Below are positions 58,584-64,000 of a stretch of DNA of 64,000 bases, piece by piece. How positions within the stretch are numbered: position 1 is the stretch's first letter; each line of letters begins with the position of its first letter. Origin of the DNA: Pisaster brevispinus (Eukaryota > Echinodermata > Asteroidea > Forcipulatida > Asteriidae); contig JAMKCF010000007.1 in the NCBI GenBank assembly GCA_023634235.1, positions 20,838,592-20,902,591 on the forward strand. Direction: 5' to 3'. A program made the position numbers and the translations under genes. The notes beneath the pieces were generated by a model that saw only the letters and a list, made by a program, of their open reading frames with translations, was not told the DNA's origin and ran no database searches.

Positions 58584-60849
58584 TTTTGATTAGAGCCACC
58601 AAACCTAGCCCCACTATTTTATTGATGTGGCCAAAATAAGTGTGAGCGCTTACATTGTTGGCCACACATCCAAATTTTGTGTACAACTTATGTCGTCGGC
58701 AGTCAGAGGGCATCTGAATGGCCCAATTGCTGATGATGTAAGCTTTACCAGAACTCCTAGAACTATGAAGTCTGTTCTGCTAGAATAGAGTTGATATTGG
58801 AACGAACCGCTAGGAGTTCTAGGACAGGAGTATATGAAAATATGACTGGATGTGCGGTAGCCCCATGAACAGTGCCAATATGCCATGTGTATGCTGTACT
58901 CCCTCCGCTTCTTGATCCAACCTCCACACAGCATCTGGAGGTGAAACGGTTTTGCGAATAGAAACCCGTAATTTTTGCCGAGATTTTCCTTGTTTTCGTA
59001 GGTGGGCCTTTACGTCATTGCGCGCAATATAAACAACCCCTTTGAGTATCATTTTCTACTTAAAAAACTTGGAGACAGGTTAAGGCTCCACTGGTAAGTT
59101 GTACTTTTAACTACAAAATGTTTGGGTTTTTACTTTTTAGGCCTATTTTACAAGGTACAAAAATATGTTTTACTGTCAGGGCCATAAATATATCTAACAA
59201 GTTTCAACAGACACTATTTTAACTCACAATTCACAACGATCAAATCATATGACCCAACAACTTTCAGCTGAGCATTCTGGGGGAAAGCCATTCTGAGGAG
59301 GCCTAAAGAAGCCATGTGCCTAATATAATTTTCGCAGCCTAGAAAAATCAGTGTAACCCTCACATTAGGAAGGATTAAACATGCAGTGAAAGCATATTTT
59401 ATTTGATGGCCATTAATGTGGCTGTGAAAAATCTAAGTAAACTTACAATTTGATGTATTAATTTTTAACCATTTGTGTGTGTATGTTTTAATTATAAATT
59501 ATTTGTGTTATTAAATAATCACCCCCTCCCTAAAAGAAAAGTAAATAAATAAACCCCAGTTATATTTGCTTTAAAATAAATTTAGTTGAATTAAAGTTCA
59601 TCGAAAATGAAAATTAATTAAAAGTATTATAAGAGCATGACAACACCCAACTTTAAACATTGGAAATTTTCTTATCCCACAGAACATGTGCACACTGGAT
59701 GATGACAGCTCATCTTTAAATTGATGACACTGACAAGAGGGCTGTGTTTCACCATGGTTTCACTGATACTGCTCCAATATTTAAAAGTTAAAAAATAAAA
59801 TAAACATCTGTTGAACTTAAAGGAATCATTGGGCATTAATATGTTACTTTTCACATTAATTTTATTTATTTTGTTTTTCATTTGAAAGTTATTGCATAAC
59901 ACCATATGATCAGTTTAAAAGAATAGAAATTAAATAAAAATGTAAAGGTAGCTGCTGGCAATAGAGCCAACCTGCAGACATTTGTTCCACATATGGGACA
60001 CCATACTCCCTAGTGACCCCTGAATAAAGGTTACACTCCAAACAAATGGGACGCTATGGTGGCATCAAAGATCAGTACGTGGCGTGAAAGTTGCAACGTT
60101 CATCTATACTTCCAATAAACAAACGAAGGTAATTAAGACATCAGTTGATACACTGCATTAGCAAATTGTTTTCAATTCAAAGAAAAAACCATGGTACCTT
60201 GAAAACAGGACACAGGAGGATAGGTGCAATCCACCACACAGTGTCTCACTACATGTGGCCTGTTGACATGACAACACCAACACACACAGAAAAACGAATG
60301 CCAGTTTATAAGACCGCTGCTGTGTGTTGCAAAAGGAAAGTTATGCATGTTTCTTGCATTCTCTGACTCGAACTGGTTAAGATACAAGTTGATAACTGGA
60401 TAGTTTCTCTTCTTTCCAAAGTCCTATAAGTAAAAGTTATGAAAAGAACAGATTTTAGTAAGATGAGTAATAAAGGGCCCACTGGAAATTGTACATGAGT
60501 TGCTTTTTCAAATCTACCCAAAATTAAGTGTTTTTTTCATTAAAATAGGTTAGGCAGGCTTGTGGCCCTAAAACATTTAGGCCACATCATGGAACCAGAG
60601 AGTAGCAATCAGTAGGGTGGCATGAGTCGCTCAGAACAAATCCTTGCCCCCGCCCCCGCCCCCCAAAAAAGAGATAGATAACAATGCACAAATGAATGGT
60701 TTGATACATCAAAAGCCCCACAGCCGTTCCCAATTTATCCCCCCCCCCCCCCCCCCACCCCAATGAAAATTTATTATTCTGCCACTGGATCATTGCTAAG
60801 TAGTAGTCAAAGAAATATCATGTTCAATTTCATCATGTGTTTGTTTCAG

Positions 60850-60890
60850 GCGCAGTGAAGGCCAAGCTTGGGTGACATGCAAAACACCAG
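60850..60890 (+). CDS. PAAF1, exon 2
   Basis: A 41-bp exon: acceptor TTGTTTCAG, donor GTTAGT. It reads (W)RSEGQAWVTCKTPG with split codons at both ends. It aligns with human RKDEGEAWLSCHPPG from memory. The spacing EG-AW-x-x-C is conserved. Confidence 0.85.
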
Positions 60891-61072
60891 GTTAGTTTTG
60901 ACATTGTGAGATGTAACTAAATATATTTTGTTTTAATTTTTAGGGGAGGGTTTACTTAATAATTCACCAATGCATTGCAAACATGCAAGCTGCCTTTGTT
61001 TTATTATAATAAGAATCTTACTCAATAAGAACTAATGATGACATTTTTTTCTTTGCATGTATTATTTGCCAG

Positions 61073-61176
61073 GGGAGAATAGCATTCAAGGCGAGCTGAA
61101 ATCCCATGGACTCGACAATAAAGGAATCCCACAAATCGTGGCTTCTGAAGGATTCAGGGTCCTGGATGTTACCAAG
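61073..61176 (+). CDS. PAAF1, exon 3
   Basis: 104-bp exon, residues 31-64: ENSIQGELKSHGLDNKGIP, then QIVASEGFRVLDVTK. Human PAAF1 has YGSLTCQGIGLDGIP and EVTASEGFTVNEINK here as I recall it. Acceptor TTATTTGCCAG; donor AAG|GTATTT, slightly off consensus. Plus-strand frames that continue past the donor are intron. Confidence 0.93.
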
Positions 61177-61274
61177 GTATTTAATCATTGCAAAAGAACC
61201 AAGTACAGTAAGAGAATTCAGAGTTGATCTTTGTGAACTTGCAAAGGTCCACTGTGAGTGTACAACTTCACAAG

Positions 61275-62013
61275 AGCTAAAGCCTGTTTCATACGAGATC
61301 TCAAAACAATGGTCGTTTGCAACGAAATCGCATCAGTGTAATAAAATCGCAAATTTGCGTCGTGTGAAATGAATCCATGTGACGAAATTACCACGGACCC
61401 GCGTTATAAACAACCGGGATCAAGACCTCCTCCAAAAATCGCATCCCTGTTTAGAATCGCCGAGATCAGTCGTGTGAAACGACGCACGGCATGATAACCA
61501 AGGTCCCAAGCTTCGCACCGATCACGCATGCACAAACTATTATTAAAGGTCGTTTGTTTGTTCGAGGCATCCATCAAAATGGCGAAGTTGGCGGAAGAAA
61601 TGTTCTTGCTGTTGCAAATTATTAAGTTGCTTTCCTGAAAGTTTTCATGCTATTACCAAGAAGCGTCCGATCAAGAAAGCCTTGAATTTGGCTTTTCCAC
61701 TTGCCATTTCCGACAAAATGCTCTCGGATACATTCATCTTTGGAGTCAGGACGCTGAGAAGTCGCATAAAATAAAGCACAAACGGCGCGCCGAGAAAGCA
61801 ATTACATTACATTAAAGTGGACACTGACAGAGCACCAGTGAACTGATAAATAAACAACAGTGCGATCTCACATAAACGAGGGACATCAGGAACGTGATGT
61901 GTGTGATCGTGTGAATGTTTGTCATGATATCGCATGCAACCTTTGTGACAGACAACTGGCGCCCAAAACGAGGGTCGTAAGTTTTCGGTTCTCGTGTGAA
62001 AGGGGTATTAGAG
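61275..62013. mobile_element. Probable TIR element in PAAF1 intron 3
   Basis: The left end (CTAAAGCCTGTTTCATACGA, from about 61277) and inverted right end (CTAATACCCCTTTCACACGA, to about 62012) agree at about two thirds of positions over 30 bp and continue with GAGA ... AAAAC on both sides. The 739-bp interior is more GC-rich than its surroundings, has many CG dinucleotides and repeats CGTGTGAAA-type words. No transposase frame is seen. Confidence 0.5.
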
Positions 62014-62037
62014 ATGTTTAAAAAACCCTCCGATACA

Positions 62038-62360
62038 CTGGTACCCAGTGCCACAAAGTACCATACCTTCCAGGCTAGCATTGGGTGCGTGGGTTTTCAT
62101 CTGTTTGTACAGCTGACACTGGTACCTCGTGCCACAAAGTACCATACCTTCCAGGCTAGCATTGGGTGCGTGGGTTTTCATCTGTTTGTACAGCTGACAC
62201 TGGTACCTCGTGCCACAAAGTACCATACCTTCCAGGCTAGCATTGGGTGCGTGGGTTTTCATCTGTTTGTACAGCTGACACTGGTACCTCGTGCCACAAA
62301 GTACCATACCTTCCAGGCTAGCATTGGGTGCGTGGGTTTTCATCTGTTTGTACAGCTGCT
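62038..62360. repeat. 81-bp minisatellite, four copies
   Basis: Units start at 62038, 62119, 62200 and 62281 and are nearly identical; the first differs at the CCCAG/CCTCG position. Because 81 is a multiple of three and the unit lacks stops in two frames, open frames run through it on both strands (61996-62409 and 62008-62343). These are by-products of the repeat and not genes. Confidence 0.95.
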
Positions 62361-62572
62361 ATTATGTGGAAACCCCATGAATTGTGTACTGTGGATTTTG
62401 TCTCCATAGTCTGCTGTGGTATTTTGTGGCAAGATACTGTTGAGCAGGAAAGTTATGTTAATCAATTACAACACCATTTGGGTGTCCCTAAGAAATAGAT
62501 TAAATCAAGGTTCACAACACTCTGAAGATTATTTTAAATTCACCTTTTGATCTATTTATTCCTATTTCACAG

Positions 62573-62662
62573 AGAGCAATAAGTATTTCTTATCCAGAGA
62601 AATCCATCAGCACCAAATTTATTGCACCAAGTACTCAGTTTGCCAACGTCCATAAAAAAGGA
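62573..62662 (+). CDS. PAAF1, exon 4
   Basis: 90-bp exon, residues 65-94, phase 0 on both sides: RAISISYPEKSISTKFIAPS then TQFANVHKKG. Human: KSIHISCPKENASSKFLAPY and TTFSRIHTKS from memory. Acceptor TATTTCACAG, donor GGA|GTAAGT. Confidence 0.93.
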
Positions 62663-63334
62663 GTAAGTATTGAGCTTTACTTTTATACCTTCTTAATATT
62701 AAGTACCCAATTCCTCCAGAATCGATTCTCTATTTTTTCCACAATCTTGATGAATCATTATTGTTTTATCAAACCAATCATGCTTGCCATGGATGCCAGG
62801 TATCTGTAACTCTTTCTTTCTTATTTTTGCCCACAAAATGTTAAGCAATATGCTTAAGCAGCTCGTAGAAAGTGGGCCAAGGCCAAAACACTTTTCCTAG
62901 CGACATGCGAACTGGGTTCTTTTCTCACAACACATGGGACTTCTTAATATCCCAGTCAAAGTAAAGGACAAAGCAATTATGATGTGTTGCACCAGGACAT
63001 TAGTGTCATGACCAGGACATCATCAGAACATGAGTCCGATGCACTAGATCGCTCAACCGTGACGCTCCATGATGAAGGGGTAACAGCAATGAGAGTACAG
63101 TCGACTCTCATTATAACAAGATTGATTTGACTGGCCAAATTACCTCTTTATAACAGGAACATTGCTGTGAGAGGACAGCAAAACGAAGAAACACAGAGCA
63201 GAAATTAGGTTTGGGATTTTAGAATGTACTCTTTATACAGAATAACTTGCTCTTTGTAATGAGAGCTGACTGTAAACATATTCTGACAAACTGTAAAAAG
63301 TTTGATATTTTTGAATGATATTTGTTTATGATAG
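62663..63334 (+). other. Intron 4 of PAAF1
   Basis: A 672-bp intron with no recognised gene or repeat. Confidence 0.8.
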
Positions 63335-63433
63335 GTAATCAGCATTGATGTTTCTTCCGGTGGTGGCCTGGGAGTGTCTTCAGACTCGTACGATATCTTA
63401 AGAATATGGCAAACATCAGATGGCACTGTACGA
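63335..63433 (+). CDS. PAAF1, exon 5 (first WD repeat)
   Basis: 99-bp exon, residues 95-127: VISIDVSSGGGLGVSSDSYD then ILRIWQTSDGTVR. Human has ITCLDISSGGGLGVSSSTDG and TMKIWQASNGELR from memory. The SSGGGLGVSS string is a strong PAAF1 signature, and IWQ ends WD blade 1. Donor CGA|GTAAGT. Confidence 0.95.
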
Positions 63434-63974
63434 GTAAGTAGAGAAAAATTCATATTGAAACAAAGGGCGCTTGTGTTTGGTTATAATTCATCATAGCACA
63501 GAATCAATTCCAATAAAGTAGTAATGATTATCATGTTACAGTTATAAACAGCAATAAACCTTAATTGATTTTACAAACTGCTTTCAGAAACACCCGGTTT
63601 GGCTGTGTCTCTTTCATATGTCGTGGATTAAAGGGAGGTTTTCTTTTTTATCAAGTAATAAACCACAAGGGAAACTTGATATTTGAAATAAAAAGCCACA
63701 TTCCCTTTAAGGTGATTCCTCTGCTGCTGCTTCTCAGGTTGGATCGTTAAACTCGATGTGATCCCTGGCTGTACGGCAGTTACAGGTTGAATGGCTTCTG
63801 ACTGGCACCCCTGAACAAAGATATTGACAAAATCGGGAGACTGCCAACATAGGGCTAGATAGCTCAGTTGGTGGAGCACCAGCACGTTAATCCGGAGGTC
63901 ACAGTTTCAAGTCAATTTTTTTTACCCAAAATTGTTTTTGTTTTTGTCAACTTTCTTTAATTTGTTTGATTCAG
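63434..63974 (+). other. Intron 5 of PAAF1
   Basis: A 541-bp intron that contains a tRNA-derived SINE-like head (63850-63945). Confidence 0.8.
63850..63945 (+). repeat. tRNA-derived SINE-like copy
   Basis: Head GGGCTAGATAGCTCAGTTGG with a good A-box, then CCGGAGGTCACAGTTTCAAG (degraded B-box) and TTTACCCAAAATTG. It is the same family as the two copies in the Rab39 intron (38735-38846, 39011-39118). Confidence 0.65.
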
Positions 63975-64000
63975 AGAGAGTTGAAAGGTCATGCTGGTGA
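63975..64000 (+). CDS. PAAF1, exon 6, cut by the window end
   Basis: After acceptor TTTGATTCAG the frame reads RELKGHAG and runs off the window. It corresponds to human RVLEGHVFD at the start of the second WD repeat. The GH dipeptide is a WD-repeat hallmark. Roughly two thirds of PAAF1 lies beyond the window. Confidence 0.85.

Larger units (their letters stand above)
57401..60849 (+). other. Intron 1 of PAAF1
   Basis: A 3449-bp intron holding two foldback elements (57718-58301 and 58345-58583) and a short inverted repeat with CTAGGAGTTCTAG-like arms (about 58750-58763 and 58811-58824). C-rich tracts lie near 60648-60664 and 60740-60757. I see no coding sequence in the rest. Confidence 0.8.
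61177..62572 (+). other. Intron 3 of PAAF1
   Basis: A 1396-bp intron, mostly filled by a TIR element (61275-62013) and an 81-bp minisatellite (62038-62360). Confidence 0.85.

Noticed and set aside
62038..62360. CRISPR-like repeat array
   Set aside because: Units are contiguous with no unique spacers, and the DNA is animal nuclear.
61996..62409. Repetitive 137-aa protein on the plus strand and 111-aa protein on the minus strand
   Set aside because: Both are products of the 81-bp minisatellite inside PAAF1 intron 3; exons on both sides splice cleanly around it.

Overview
The window reads as nuclear DNA of an invertebrate animal. It is AT-rich, has short conserved exons with GT/AG introns, one intron of about 21 kb, and many small inverted-repeat transposons, tRNA-derived SINE fragments, minisatellites and homopolymer tracts. 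I identified the genes by matching conceptual exons to remembered protein families; nothing was searched. The mix of animal genes and repeat types suits an invertebrate deuterostome, and an echinoderm is my best guess, but that is inference.

Layout. (1) 1-29546, minus strand: the 5' end of a STAR-family RNA-binding protein gene (Quaking / Held-out-wings type). Coding exon 1 (29177-29546) and exon 2 (8051-8184) encode the QUA1 dimerisation region, split by a 20,992-bp intron. The KH domain must lie beyond the window start. (2) 32827-37636, minus strand: a complete six-exon SLC35F1/F2-type transporter of 396 aa. (3) 37937-40058, plus strand: a complete two-exon Rab39-type GTPase of 227 aa, head-to-head with the SLC35F gene and only 300 bp away. 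From memory, human SLC35F2 and RAB39A are also head-to-head neighbours, so this looks like conserved microsynteny with a shared promoter. (4) 40059-50330: about 10 kb without a recognisable gene, holding a hAT-type MITE with a perfect 8-bp target duplication and other repeats. (5) 50331-52553, plus strand: an intact 740-aa piggyBac-transposase-like ORF. It has the DDE fold region and the C-terminal Cys-rich domain at exact family spacing, but the second catalytic Asp is His and the Asp just after the third is Ser. An acidic/proline N-terminal region carries four tandem repeats. It is a candidate domesticated transposase. (6) 52554-57353: repeat-rich DNA, then an array of five 27-bp motifs upstream of the next gene. 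(7) 57354-64000, plus strand: the first six exons of PAAF1 (proteasomal ATPase-associated factor 1), running off the window end. Its introns hold two foldback elements, another terminal-inverted-repeat element and an 81-bp minisatellite.

The genes do not form one pathway. The most notable observations are the catalytically altered but open piggyBac-like gene, the SLC35F/Rab39 divergent pair, the inverted 27-bp array upstream of PAAF1, and the nested-palindrome foldback element in PAAF1 intron 1.
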